Origin: Conchocele bisecta
Taxonomy: Eukaryota > Mollusca > Bivalvia > Lucinida > Thyasiridae
Length of the DNA: 64,000 nucleotides
Direction of reading: 5' to 3'
Assembly: GCA_029237695.1 (NCBI GenBank)
Contig: CM055272.1
Location: 11,892,042-11,956,041, forward strand
Below, in pieces: positions 23,010 to 35,638 of the stretch (its first letter is position 1; each line of letters opens with the position of its first letter). The notes under the pieces are model-generated. The model ran no database searches, was not told the origin of the DNA, and saw only the letters and a list, made by a program, of their open reading frames with translations. A program made the position numbers and the translations under genes.

Positions 23010-25195
23010 ATCCCTCCCCCCCCCCCCACTCACTCCCTCAATACATGCCACATGCTATCTGTTCTACACCAACATACATTATTTCATCAGAAATACTCCC
23101 CCAATCGTGGGTTATTCTTGTCTGCAAAGAGACATCCACATCCGCTATGCATATGATAGTTGGTTTTGGGGGGGGGGGGGGTATTTCCTAGGAAAATCTC
23201 CCCCGCCCCCTCCCTCAATACATGCCACATGCTATCTGTTCTACATCAACATACATTTCATCAGAAATACTCCCGCAATCACCTGCTATTCTTCTCTACA
23301 AAGAGACAATCCCATCAACTTTGCATATGGTAGATGGCGGGGGGTTGGGGGGATATTTCCTAGGAAAATCTCCCCCGCCCCCCCCCACCCCCCCCCCACC
23401 TCCCCCCTCCCCCCCCACCCCCCACCCCCTCCCCCCCAATACATGCCAATAATATCTGTTTCTACACCAACATACATTATATTTCATCATGAGGGAGGGG
23501 GGGTTATTCTTGTCTACAAAGAGACATTCACATCCGCTATGCATATGGTAGATGGTTGGGGGGGATATTTCCTAGGAAAATCCCCCCCACCCCCCCCCAC
23601 CCTCCCTCAATACATGCCATATTCTATCTGTTCTACACCAACATATATTATTTCATCATGAGGGAGGGAGGGGGGGGGGGGTTATTCTTGTCTACAAAGA
23701 GACATTCACATCCGCTATGCATATGGTAGATGTTGGTGTGGGGGGTGGGGTGGGGGGGGGGGGGGGGGTGGGGGAATATTTCCTAGGAAAATCTCCCCCC
23801 CCCTCCCATCAATCAACATGCCACATGCTATCTGTTCCACACCAACATACATTATTTCATCAGAAATACTCCCCCAATCGTGGGTTATTCTTGTCTACAA
23901 AGAGACATCCACATCCGCTATGCATATGATGGTTGGGGGGGGGGTGGGGGGGGGGTGGGGGGAATATTTCCTAGGAAATCTCTCCCCCCCCCCCTCTAAT
24001 ACATGCCAATCCCCCCCCTCCCTCAAAACATGCCAAATGCTATATGTTCTACACCAACATACTTTATTTCATCATGAGGGAGGGGGGGGTTATTCTTGTC
24101 TACAAAGAGACATTCACATCCGCTATGCATATGGTAGATGGTTGGGGGGGGGGGATATTTCCTAAAATAGGAAAATCTCCCCCCCCCACCCCCCCCACCC
24201 TCCCTCAATACATGCCATATTGCTATCTGTTCTACACCAACATACATTATTTCATCATGAGGGAGGGGCGGGGGGCGGTTATTCTTGTCTACAAAGAGAC
24301 ATTCACATCCACTATGCATATGGTATGGTGGTTGGGGGTGGGGGAATATTTCCTAGGAAAATCTCCCCCCCCCCCTCCCTCAATACATGCCACATGCTAT
24401 CTGTTCTACACCAACATACATTATTTCATCATGAGGGAGGGGGGGTTATTCTTGTCTACAAAGAGACATTCACATCCGCTATGCATATGGTAGTTATTTT
24501 GGTTGGGGGGGATATTTCCTAGGAAAATCTCCCCCCCCACCCCCCCACCCTCCCACAATACATGCCATATGCTATCTGTTCTACACCAACATATATTATT
24601 TCATCATGAGGGAGGGGGGGGGTTATTCTTGTCTACAAAGAGACATTCACATCCGCTATGCATATGGTAGATGGTTGAGGGGGGGGGGGGGGGAATATTT
24701 CCTAGGAAAAATCTCCCCCCCCCTCCCTCAATACATGCCACATGCTATCTGTTCCACACCAACAGACATTATTTCATCAGAAATGCTCCCCCAATCGTGG
24801 GTTATTCTTGTCTACAAAGAGACATCCACATCCGCTATGCATATGATGGTTGGGGGGGGGGAATATTTCCTAGGAAAATCTCTCTCCCGTATCCCTCAAT
24901 ACATGCCACATGCTATCTGTTCCACACCAACATACATTATTTCATCAGAAATATCCCCCAATCGTGGGTTATTTCTTGTCTACAAAGAGACATTCACATC
25001 CACTATGCATATGGTAGATGGTTGGTGGGGGGGGGTGGGGGAATATTTCCTAGGAAAATCTCCCCCCCCGCTCACCTCCCTCAAATACATGCCAATCCCC
25101 CCCCCCCCCCCCCCCCCCATTCCCTCAAAATATGCCAAATGCTATCTGTTCTACACCAACATACATTATTTCATCATGAGGGAGGGGCGGTTATT
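21950..25195. repeat. G-run / CCTAGG / C-run tandem array
   Basis: About 16 units of 180-210 bp. Each holds ACATGCCACATGCTATCTG, ACACCAACATACATTATTTC, GTTATTCTTGTCTACAAAGA and CACATCCGCTATGCATATGG. Each then has a G run, ATATTTCCTAGGAAAATCTC and a C run. Units at 21990-22500 are inverted relative to those from 22505 onward. 22820-23030 is almost pure C with a few A and T, and may be partly an assembly artefact. Proline- and glycine-rich ORFs here are artefacts. Confidence 0.85.
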
Positions 25196-25199
25196 CTTA

Positions 25200-25352
25200 T
25201 ATTCGTCCGCGTCGTCCGCGTCGTCCGCGTCGTCCGCGACGTCGTCGTCCGTCGTCCGCGTCGTCCGCGTCGTCCGCGTCGTACGCGTCGTCCGCGTCGT
25301 CCGCGTCGTCCGCGTCGTCCGCGTCGTCCGCGTCGTCGTCCGCGTCGTCCGT
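25200..25352. repeat. 9-bp minisatellite (CGTCGTCCG)n
   Basis: About 17 nearly perfect copies of a GC-rich 9-mer, at the head of the array that follows. Confidence 0.88.
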
Positions 25353-26602
25353 TTTTTTTGTAAGGCAAATGCGTTAAAGTTATTGTTTTTTTCACAATAT
25401 CTCTTTAACCCCTTGCCAGACATTGATTAATATTTTCACATCAATGTTTGTCTAGGGATGATGCTTCATTACGCACACCCCCACATCCAAATTCTCAAGG
25501 TCAATGTCATTTATTTACTTGTAATCTTCACCGGTTTTGTAACAGAAATGCGTTAAAGTTATTGTTTTTTCACAATATCTCTTTAACCCCTTGCCAGACA
25601 TTGATAATATTTCACATCAATGTTTGTCTAGGGATGATGCTTCATTACGCACACCCCCACATCCAAATTTTGAAGGTCAAGGTCATTTATTTACTTGTAA
25701 TGTTCACCGGTTTTGTAACAGAAATGCGTTAAACTTATTGTTTTTTCACAATATCTCTTTAACCCCTTGCCATACTTTGATAATATTTCACAACAATGTT
25801 TGTCTACGGATGATGCTTCATTACGCACACCCCCACATCCAAATTCTCAAGGTCAAGGTCATTTATTTACTTTTAATGTTCACCAGTTTTGTAACAGAAA
25901 TGCGTTAAAGTTATTGTTTTTTCACAATATCTCTTTAACCCCTTGCCACACTTTGATAATATTTCACATCAATGTTTGTCTAGGGATGATGCTTCATTAC
26001 GCACACCTCCACATCCAAATTCTGAAGGTCAAGGTCATTTGTAATTGAAATGCGTTAAAGTTATTGTTTTTTCACAATATCTCTTTAACCACTTGCCAGA
26101 CTTTGATAATATTTCACATCAATGTTTGTCTACGGATGATGCTTCATTACGCACACCCCCACATCCAAATTCTCAAGGTCAAGGTCATTTACTTACTTTT
26201 AATGTTCACCGGTTTTGTAACAGAATTGCTTTAAAGTTATTGTTTTTTCACAATATCTCTTTAACCCCTTGCCACACTTTGATAATATTTCACATCAATG
26301 TTTGTCTAGGGATGATGTGTAATGAACATCCAAATTCTGAAGTTCAAGGTCATTTATTGACTTGTTAATGTTCACCAGTTTTGTAACAGAAATGCGTTAA
26401 AGTTATTGTTTTTTCACAATATCTCTTTAACCCCGTGCCAGACTTTGATAATATTTCACATCAATGTTTGTCTATGGATGATGCTTTATTACGCACACCC
26501 CCACATCCAAATTCTCAAGGTCAAGGTCATTTATTTACTTGTAATGTTCACGGTCAAATGCCTCGGCAGGCGCGACACCGTTTCCGTGGCGGAATTCTTG
26601 TT
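25353..26602 (+). repeat. About 180-bp tandem array ending in a CTTGTT cap
   Basis: Seven units with GCGTTAAAGTTATTGTTTTT, AACCCCTTGCCAGAC, GATGATGCTTCATTACGCAC and CTCAAGGTCAAGGTCATTTA. It ends GGCAGGCGCGACACCGTTTC then GGCGGAATTCTTGTT, the 3' cap of the GTCGCGCC family. Confidence 0.8.
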
Positions 26603-28562
26603 TAATTTTCCGACTATGTATCCTTGTCCACGAAAAAAATCAAGTTCTACTTGACGGATTGTAACCAAATTCAGTATACATGTTTGTCACGGCAAGACGA
26701 AGAACCCTTTTGACTATATTAAACAAATTCCCACGACTTATCTGCCCTTGGCGGCCATTTTTAATTTTCGCACTCTGGACCCTTGTCTACTGGGCTGATC
26801 GTAACCAAACTCAGTATACATGTTTATCACGTCAAGATGAAGTGAGTTATCTCGCCTTCTTCATTAGCCTTGCCTCGACAGGTGTATATTGTGACCTTCG
26901 GCACTCTTGTTTTACGTCAAAAAGTTTGTACAAGTTTCTTCGTCATCATGTAACTTTAATAGTACACTACTTGATGGATTGCTTTAATATTTGTATACTT
27001 GATACATGTGAGCATTTTGACCACACAGATGCCACTGTGAACAGGACCTTTTTAGCTTGACTATTCGAAGAATAAGTAGAGCTTATGTTGTCACCCCGGC
27101 GTCGGCGTCGGCGTCACCGTCACGCCTTGGTTAAGGTTTTTAGTCAACCTTGTATATGGAATACTACTGGCCCTACACCCACCATACTTGCACAACTTCA
27201 TCTCCTAGTGATGTACATCAATATCCCCTGATATATATTGACCTTGACCTACATTTCCTCTTGAATTACTTACTTAATTCCCCTTGGTTAAGGTTTTTAG
27301 TCAACCTTGGTTAAGGTTTTTAGTCAAGCTTGTACATGGAATACTATTGTGCATACAGACACCATACTTGGACAAACAATTTTCTCATAGGGATGTACAT
27401 CAATAACCCCTGATCTATATTTGACCTTGACCTACATTTCCTCTTGAATTACTTAGTTAATTCCCCGTGGTTAAGGTTTTTAGTCAAGCTTGTATATGGA
27501 ATACACCTGGCCCTACACCCACCATACTTTAACAACTTCATCTCCTAGTGATATACATCAACAACCCCTGACCTATATTTGACCTTGACCTACATTTAGC
27601 CTTGAATTACATAGTTAATTCCCCTTGGTTAAGGTTTTTAGTCAACCTTGGTTAAGTTTTTTAGTCAACCTTGGTTAAGGTTTTTAGTCAAGCTTGTACA
27701 TGGAATACTAGTGTGCATACAGACACCATACTTGGACAACCTTTTCTCATAGCGATGTAAATCAATAACCCCTGATCTATATTTGACCTTGACCTACATT
27801 TCCTCTTGAATTACTTACTTAATTCTCCTTGGTTAAGGTTTTTAGTCAAGCTTGTAGATGCAATACTCCTGGCCCTACACCAACCATACTTGGACAACTT
27901 CATCTCCTAGTGATGTACATCAATAATCCCTGACCTATATTTCACCTTGACCTACTTTTATCCTTGGATTACTTTCTTATTTCCCCTTGGTTAAGGTTTT
28001 TAGTCAAGCTTGTATATGGAATATTCCTGGGCCTACAGCAACCATACTTGGAAAACTTCATATCCTAGTGATGTACATCAATAACCCCTGACCTATATCT
28101 GACATTGACCTACATTTAACCTTGAATTACTTACTTAATTTCCCTTCGTTAAGGTGTTTAGTCAACCTTGGTTAAGGTTTTTATGCAGGCCGCGGCCACA
28201 TTGACCTACATTTAATCTTTAATTACTTACTTAATTTCCCTTGGTTAAGGTTTTTAGTCAACCTTGGTTAAGGTTTTTATGCAGGCCGCGGCCACCTTGT
28301 TTGTCAAGCTATGTGTACATCGACAACCCTCGTAGTCAAGCTATGCTGTTCTCCTACAGCTCTTGTTTATACCTTCAATTGGTAGTGCAAACACTTAGCC
28401 ATTTTTTATGTCAAAAAGTTTCTTCAACCTTGACCTTTTTTGTGTTTAAAGCATGCACTTCTCTGATGATTTCTGTGATGCTTACTCTAGCACATGCCCA
28501 TGATCATGTTACAATCAAATGGCCTGGCAGGCGCGACACTGCTTCCGTGACAGAATTCTTGT
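26603..28562 (+). repeat. Outer AAAAAGTTTGTACAAGTTTC array, ends next to exon 5
   Basis: Flanks the nested 27054-28367 element and finishes GGCAGGCGCGACACTGCTTC then CAGAATTCTTG at about 28562, 15 nt before exon 5. Confidence 0.55.
27054..28367 (+). mobile_element. Hairpin-capped element with 185-bp array
   Basis: Starts with hairpin AGCTTGACTATTCGAAGAAT; near the end GTCAAGCT is the reverse complement of the start, then CTCTTGTTT. About six units with CTTGGTTAAGGTTTTTAGTC, TATGGAATACT and TTGACCTTGACCTACATTT. It splits a unit of an outer array: GACCTTTTT on the left and TACCTTCA on the right belong together in intact units near 29310. Confidence 0.7.
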
Positions 28563-28577
28563 AACTTTACTTTTCAG

Positions 28578-28683
28578 AGTATATACAATGTTCCGACACC
28601 ACACAGAATTCAACGTGCTGGAATACCATGGCTATACTCATATTCAATCTTCAAGCTAAGCTTTCCTCATCTGAGAAGTGTGT
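28578..28683 (+). CDS. Exon 5 (module 3, a-type)
   Basis: Acceptor CTTTACTTTTCAG, donor TGTGT|GTAAGTA, phase 1 in and phase 2 out, as needed to connect exon 4 to exon 6. Three Cys: IQCSDTT, STCWNT and EKC near the end; sequon NST. It is too short to stand out as an ORF and was found by phase matching. It sits in an island of about 180 bp between the end of one hairpin-capped element (about 28562) and the start of another (28741). Confidence 0.75.
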
Positions 28684-28740
28684 GTAAGTACAAATATTTA
28701 CGTACAACTTCCCTTTTCTGTAGAAGCAAAATGTGTCATT

Positions 28741-29515
28741 GTCGCGCCTTGGCAGAAGGCGCAACTGTAGATGCCGCTTTTTCCGTTGTCATCGTCCGCG
28801 TCTTCGTCCGCGTCAACAATATCCAGGTGTTTGCACAAGATTCTTCATCATGATATAACTTTGATATTACTCGACGGATTGCTTCAATATTTGGACACTT
28901 GATATATGTGAGCATTTGGAACACACTTGTGCTGTCATTAACATGACATTGACCTTTTTTTCATTTACAAAAAGTTTGTACAAGTTTCTTCATTTTTTTC
29001 GTGCCTGCTTTAGCAGAAGTCGTGACTATAGTCACCGTTTTTTCCATCGTCGTCATCATTATTTTGCGTCAAAAAGTTTGTACAAGTTTCTTTATCACGA
29101 TATAACTTTGATATTACTTGATGGATTGCTTCAATATTTGGACACTAGATGAATGTGAGTATTAGGAATTGGCCATTGTTTGCATCAAAAAGTGTGTTCA
29201 AGTTTCTTCATAGTATAACTTTAATATTAGTGGATGGATTGCTTCAATATTTGGCCACTTGCTATACATGTGAACATTTGGAAGACAGTCATGCCCCCAT
29301 TAACATAACCTTGACCTTTTGTACCTTCACATGGTTGTGGAAACACTTAACCATTTTAATATGTTAAAAAGTTTATCCACTCTTGACCTTTTTCGTGTTT
29401 AAAGCATGCGCTTCTCTGATGATTTTTGTAATGCTTACTTTAGCACATGCCCATGATCATGTTACGGTCAAATGCCTTGCCAGGCGCGACACCGTTTCCG
29501 TGGCGGAATTCTTGT
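28741..29515 (+). mobile_element. GTCGCGCC hairpin-capped element
   Basis: Starts GTCGCGCCTTGGCAGAAGGC and ends AGGCGCGACACCGTTTCC then GGCGGAATTCTTGTT. About 190-bp units contain GATATAACTTTGATATTACT and GGATTGCTTCAATATTTGG. A second start hairpin at about 29000 suggests a nested or fused copy. Starts 58 nt after exon 5. Confidence 0.65.
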
Positions 29516-29970
29516 TTGCACTTTGCCTGCATTTTTGTGCACACAATATTGTAAGTAGTCTATACGGACCTCTATGCTCATACCATATCAGTACATGTAT
29601 CATATTGCATATGCATATCGTATATTTATATAAGATTCACATAGTATGTTTGTATAATGTAAACAAACGGTCTAATACGATGATATGGTACAAATGTATA
29701 CCAATATTATACAACCATGCGATATGCTCATTAAATATACCGACAATATACGTAAACGATGTGTATACAATATTTATATATACAAATAGGTAACCAGCAG
29801 CAAAATGCTACTGTACACAGTAATGTGGCAAATATTATGTTTTTCTGAATGTTCACCAAGTTTCAATGAGTCATGGCTATTTCGCCAACATTTGACAAAT
29901 ATGACCGATGGGATCAGTGTAGACCCTTATCAGTTAATGATGTATTTTCACAATGGAATCAGGGTCTAAT

Positions 29971-30192
29971 ATGTGGCTGTGACTGGAGAAATGTGGCTTA
30001 TGAAATTTGTGCCGAGTGTAGCTCTTGATCAAATAGCACACTCCAGTAGCCTGAAAACGATCCATTTTTCTTGTTAGAAGCATGACTGGTGTTTCATTGA
30101 TGGAGTGGCGAACAGTGCAGATCCTGCCGATTCATAGGCTGATCTGGATCTACACTATTCACAAAACTCATAAGCCCCAGTCACAGTCACAT
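29971..30192. mobile_element. P2 MITE, copy upstream of exon 6
   Basis: GTGGCTGTGACTGGAGAAAT at the start and CCCCAGTCACAGTCACAT at the end. It ends about 54 nt before exon 6. Confidence 0.7.
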
Positions 30193-30245
30193 ACAAGCCT
30201 TATTTCTCCAATCTACATTGACACTGTTATCTGTGTGATAAACAG

Positions 30246-30409
30246 GAGCATGAAGTTTACACAAGAACACATCCAACGATGCCTCAACACGAACTTTACC
30301 AGCAAAGCGAGTACGAGTGCATGTACGCAGTACACGGAGGCTCTAGTCAGTGAACGATTCCAATTCCTGTCCAACGGTTCCATGGATCTAGCCACCAATG
30401 GTTGTCCAG
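30246..30409 (+). CDS. Exon 6 (module 3, b-type)
   Basis: Acceptor GTGTGATAAACAG, donor TGTCCAG|GTACTGT; phase 2 in, phase 1 out. Cys at IQRC, SAC and GCP; sequons NFT and NGS. The last 44 nt of the exon (LSNGSMDLATNGCP) together with the donor and intron start form one unit of the 94-bp array that fills the following 3 kb. Confidence 0.78.
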
Positions 30410-33345
30410 GTACTGTACCTGTGTGTTTACAGTCCCCCACACCAATACCCCATAATATACCTGTCCAACAGTTCCATGGATGTAGCCACCAATAGTTGTC
30501 CGTAGGTCACTGTACCTGTGTGTTTACAGTCCCCCACACAATACCCCGTAATATACCTGTCCAACAGTTCCATGGATCTAGCCACCAATGGTTGTCCAGG
30601 TACTGTCCAGGTACTGTAGTTCCATGGATCTAGTCACCAATGGTTGTCCAGGTACTGTACCTGTGTGCTACAGTCCTCCACACCAATACCCCGTAATAAA
30701 CCTGTCCAACAGTTCCATGGATCTAGCCACCAATGGTTGTCCAGGTACTGTACCTGTGTGTTTACAGTCCTCCACACCAATACCCTGTAATATACCTGTC
30801 CAACAGTTCCATGGATCTAGCCACCAATGGTTGTCCAGGTACTATACCTGTGTGTTTACAATACCCCACACCAATAACCTGTAATAAACCTGTCCAACAG
30901 TTCCATGGATCTAGCCACCAATGGTTGTCGAGGTACTGTACCTGTGTGTTTACAATCCTCCACACCAATGCCCCGTAATATACATGTCCAACAGTTCCAT
31001 AGATCTAGCCACCAATGGTTGTCCAGGTACTGTAGCTGTGTGTTTACAGTCCCCCATACCAATACCCCGTAATATACCTGTCCAACAGTTCCATGGATCT
31101 AGCCACCAATGGTTGTCCAGGTACTGTACCTGTGTGTTTACAGTCCTCCACACCAATACCCCGTAATAAACCGGTCCAACATTTCCATGGATCTAGCCAC
31201 CAATGGTTGTCGAGGTACTGTACCTGTGTGTTTACAGTCCTCCACACCAATGCCCCGTAATATACCTGTCCAACAGTTCCATAGATCTAGCCACCAATTG
31301 TTGTCCAGGTACTGTACCTGTGTGTTTACAGTCCCCCACACCAATACCCTGTAATATACCTGTCCAACAGTTCCATGGATCTAGCCACCAATGATTGTCC
31401 AGGTACTGTTCATGTGTGTGTACAGTCCTCCACACCAATACCCCATAATATACCTGTCCAACAGTTCCATGGATCTATCCACCAATAGTTGTCGAGGTAC
31501 TGTACCTGTGTGTTTACAGTCCCCCACACCAATGCCCCGTATACCTAATATACCTCCAACAGTTCCATGGATCTCGCCACCAATGGTTGTCCAGGTACTG
31601 TACCTGTGTGTTACAGTCCTCCACACCAATACCCCATAATATACCTGTCCAACAGTTCCATGGATCTAGCAACCAATGGTTGTCCAGGTACTGTACCTGT
31701 GTGTTACAGTCCCCCACACCAATACCCCGTAATATACCTGTGCAACAGTTCCATGGATCTAGCCACCAATGGTTCTCCAGGTACTGCTCCTGTGTGTTTA
31801 CAGTCCTCCACACCAATGTCCCGTAATATACCTGTCCAACAGTTCCATGGATCTAGCCACCAATCGTTGTCCAGGTACTGTACCTGTGTGTTACAGTCCT
31901 CCACACCAATACCCCATAATATACCTGTCCAACAGTTCCATAGATCTCGCCACCAATAGTTGTCCAGGTACTGTACCTGTGTGTTTACAGTCCCCCACAC
32001 CAATACCCCGTAATATACCTGTCCAACAGTTCCATTGATCTAGACACCAATGGTTGTCCAGGTACTATACCTGTGTGTTTACAGTCCTCCACACCAATAC
32101 CCCATAATATACCTGTCCAACAGTTCCATGGATCTACAGCACCAATGGTTGTCCAGGTACTGTACCTGTGTGTTTACCACAGTCCCCCACACCAATACCC
32201 CGTAATATACCTGTCCAACAGTTCCATTGATCTAGACACCAATGGTTGTCCAGGTACTATACCTGTGTGTTTACAGTCCCCCACACAAATACCCCATAAT
32301 ATACCTGTCCAACAGTTCCATAGATCTCGCCACCAATGGTTGTCGAGGTACTGTACCTGTGTGTTACAGTCCTCCACACCAATGTCCCGTAATATACCTG
32401 TCCAACAGTTCCATGGATCTAGCCACCAATGGTTGTCCAAGTACTGTACCTGTGTGTTTACAGTCCCCCACACCAATACCCCGTAATATACCTGTCAAAC
32501 AGTTCCATTGATCTAGACACCAATGGTTGTCCAGGTACTGTACCTGTGTGTTTACAGTCCCCCACACAAATACCCCATAATATACCTGTCCAACAGTTCC
32601 ATAGATCTCGCCACCAATGGTTGTCCAGGTACTGTACCTGTGTGTTTACAGTCCCCCACACCAATACCCCGTAATATACCTGTCCAACAGTTCCATGGAT
32701 CTAGCCATCAATGCTTGTCCAGGTACTGTAGCTGTGTGTTTACAGTCCCATACACCAATACCATGTAATATACCTGTCCAACAGTTCCAGGTACTATACC
32801 TGTGTGTTTACAGTCCCCCACACCAATACCCCGTAATATACCTGTCCAACAATTCCATGGATCTAGCCACCAATGGTTGTCCAGGTACTGTACCTGTGTG
32901 TTTACAATCCCCCACACCAATACCCCGTAATACACCTGTCCAACAATTCCATGGATCTAGCCACCAATGGTTGTCCAGGTACTGTACCTGTGTGTTTACA
33001 ATCCCCCACACCAATACCCTGTAATATACCTGAACAGTTCTATGGAATCCACCCCTGTTGGTCCTGTCCAACAGTTCCTATGGATTAGCCACCAATGGTT
33101 GTCCAGGTACTGTACATGTGTGTTTACAAATACCCCACACCAATACCCTGTAATTTACCTGTCCAACAGTTCATGGATCTAGCCACCATGGTGGTTTTTC
33201 CAGTATTGTACCTGTGTGTTACCCCACAAACCAATCCCCGTAATATACCTGTCCAACAGTTCCATGGATCTAGCCACCAATGGTTGTCCAGGTACTGTAC
33301 CTTTGTGTTACCCACACCAATACCCCGTAATATACCTGTCCCAAC
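30366..33345 (+). repeat. 94-bp minisatellite containing exon end and 5' splice site
   Basis: About 31 units. Each carries TTCCATGGATCTAGCCACCA, ATGGTTGTCCAG|GTACTGT, CCTGTGTGTTTACAGTCCCC and CACACCAATACCCCGTAATA. The first unit is the last 44 nt of exon 6 plus its donor. Unit length 94 is not a multiple of 3, so the many 60-140-codon frames on both strands are not proteins. Confidence 0.88.
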
Positions 33346-33379
33346 TGTTCACCTTGGGCATCAAAAATGTTTTCCTAGT

Positions 33380-33478
33380 ATTTCCATCCCACTGGTCTGT
33401 CGGATGAGACTTTAAACTGTGGTCCCGTCTCTATATGACCTTAGCTGTTGCTGAGATGTTAAACCCTTTCACTTTCAC
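33380..33478 (+). repeat. Meta-SINE-like fragment
   Basis: CGGATGAGACTTTAAACTG, GGTCCCGTCT and GCTGTTGCTGAGATGTTAAA match the layout of the Meta-SINE core and tail known in molluscs. Confidence 0.55.
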
Positions 33479-33479
33479 G

Positions 33480-34067
33480 TCTCCATAGATCTAACCATCA
33501 ATGGTTGTTCTTCAAGTACTTTACCTGTCCAATTGATGTAAGTATTTAGTCCGTGCTAGTAATCACTGACATACACCATACCAAGAGTGAGGCAAAATTG
33601 CTTTGAAATATATGTGTGGTAAAGTGTTTTTTATACAAAATTTGTGCGGAATATTTTAAATGCCTTATATCTCACAATCATTCACCTTGGGGTCATAAAT
33701 ACACATTGGGATCATCAATTCGCCCTGAGATGATCAAATGCATCGTAGTGTGCAACATGCAAGATGTGGCTCATTTGTTACTTATATAGATAGTATACTA
33801 CTACAACAGGTATGATTTGATTTCTTATAGCATAGTTGTATTGACATAGCTGGAATAAGTATTCAGCCAATCAGATACACTATTGTAAATTGAGATGTAA
33901 TATCTCATTGATATTGTCTTATTAATAATGGGCTGTGACGCACAAAAAACTGCATGTGCAGTCTATACTGCACTGTTTGCTACTATTGTTTGCCTGTAAA
34001 GAAAACTGGTTCCATATCTGGCTGCCTGATTGTAGTACTTTGCTGCTCATCAGTGGTAATTAACTTA
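33480..34067. other. Intronic sequence, no recognised feature
   Basis: Unique-looking AT-rich DNA between the 94-bp and 67-bp arrays. Confidence 0.4.
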
Positions 34068-35490
34068 TTGTCACTCTACACAGTCAATATACTGTTAAAC
34101 TGCCTGACATTGTGGCATGCCACGTTGTAACTTATTGTCACTCTACACAGTCAACATACTGTCATACTGCCTGACATTGTTGCATGCCACGTTTTAATTT
34201 ATTGTCACTCTACACAGTCAACATACTGTCATACTGCCTGACATTGTTGCATCCACGTTTTAATTTATGTCACTCTACACAGTCAACACTGTCACTGCCT
34301 GACATTGTTGCATGCCACGTTTTAATTTATTGTCACTCTACACAGTCAACATACTGTCATACTGCCTGACATTGTGGCATGCCACGTTTTAACTTATTGT
34401 CACTCTACAGTCAACATACTGTCATACTGCCTGACATTGTTGCATGCCACGTTTTAATTTATTGTCACTCTACACAGTCAACATACTGTCATACTGCCTG
34501 ACATTGTGGCTCGCCATGTTGTAACTTATTGTCACTCTACACAGTCAACTTACTGTCATATTGCCTGACATTGTGGCTCGCCACGTTGTAACTTATTGTC
34601 ACTCTACACAGTCATACGCATACTGCCTGACATTGTGGCACGCCACTTGTAACTTATCACTCTACACAGTCAACTACGTCATACTGCTGAACATTGTGCC
34701 AACACGTCCACTGCCTAACATATTGTCACTCTACACAGTCAACATACTGTCATACTGCCTGACATTGTGGCATGCCACGTTGTAACTTATTGTCACTCTA
34801 TCACAGTCCAACAGTACTGTCTCAACTACTGCCTGACATTGTGGCTCGCCAGTTTGCATGCACGTTTTAATTATTGTCACTCTATGCACAGTCAACATAC
34901 TGTCATACTGCCTGACATTGTGCATGCCACGTAACTTATTGTCCTCACTCAACTACTGTCATACTGCCCGACATGTTGCATCCACGTAATTATTGTCACT
35001 CTACACAGTCAACATACTGTCATACTGCCTGACATTGTGGCTCGCCATGTTGTAACTTATTGTCACTCTACACAGTCAACATACTGTCATATTGCCTGAC
35101 ATTGTGGCTCGCCACGTTGTAACTTATTGTCACTCTACACAGTCAACATACTGTCATACTGCCTGACATTGTGGCATGCCACGTTGTAACTTATTGTCAC
35201 TCTACAGTCAACATACTGTCATACTGCCTGACATTGTGGCTCGCCATGTTGTAACTTATTGTCACTCTACACAGTCAACATACTGTCATACTGCCTGATA
35301 TTGTGGCACGCCACGTTGTAACTTTTTGTCACTACACAATCAACATACTGTCATACTGCCTGATATTGTGGCACACCACGTTGCAACTTATTGTCACTCT
35401 ACACACTCAACATACTGTCATACTGCCTGACATTGTGGCACGCCACGTTGTAACTTATTGTCACTCTACACAGTCAACATACTGGCATAC
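34068..35490 (+). repeat. 67-bp minisatellite
   Basis: About 21 units with TTATTGTCACTCTACACAGT, CAACATACTGTCATACTGCC and TGACATTGTGGCATGCCACG. Degenerate with many 1-10 bp deletions between 34590 and 35000. Lies in intron 6. Confidence 0.85.
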
Positions 35491-35638
35491 TGCCTGAATC
35501 TGTATTCACCCGAGACACATCCGAGGGTAATATACCTTCAGGCGGGTAATACGACAACATGTTGATTGTATAGAATCACAATATCATCAAACAGATTCCT
35601 AATATTTCTCATTTCCAGTCAATTTGATTTGAGTCATG

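Noticed and set aside
22734..23191. Proline-rich and glycine-rich frames
   Set aside because: Direct readings of C and G homopolymer runs, not proteins.
24606..25430. 274-codon frame ending in an Arg-Val repeat
   Set aside because: It spans the G/C array and the 9-bp CGTCGTCCG repeat; the composition follows the DNA repeat.
30588..33415. Dozens of 60-140 codon frames on both strands
   Set aside because: Each is the 94-bp unit read in a different frame; they repeat every 94 or 188 bp and have no start or splice logic.
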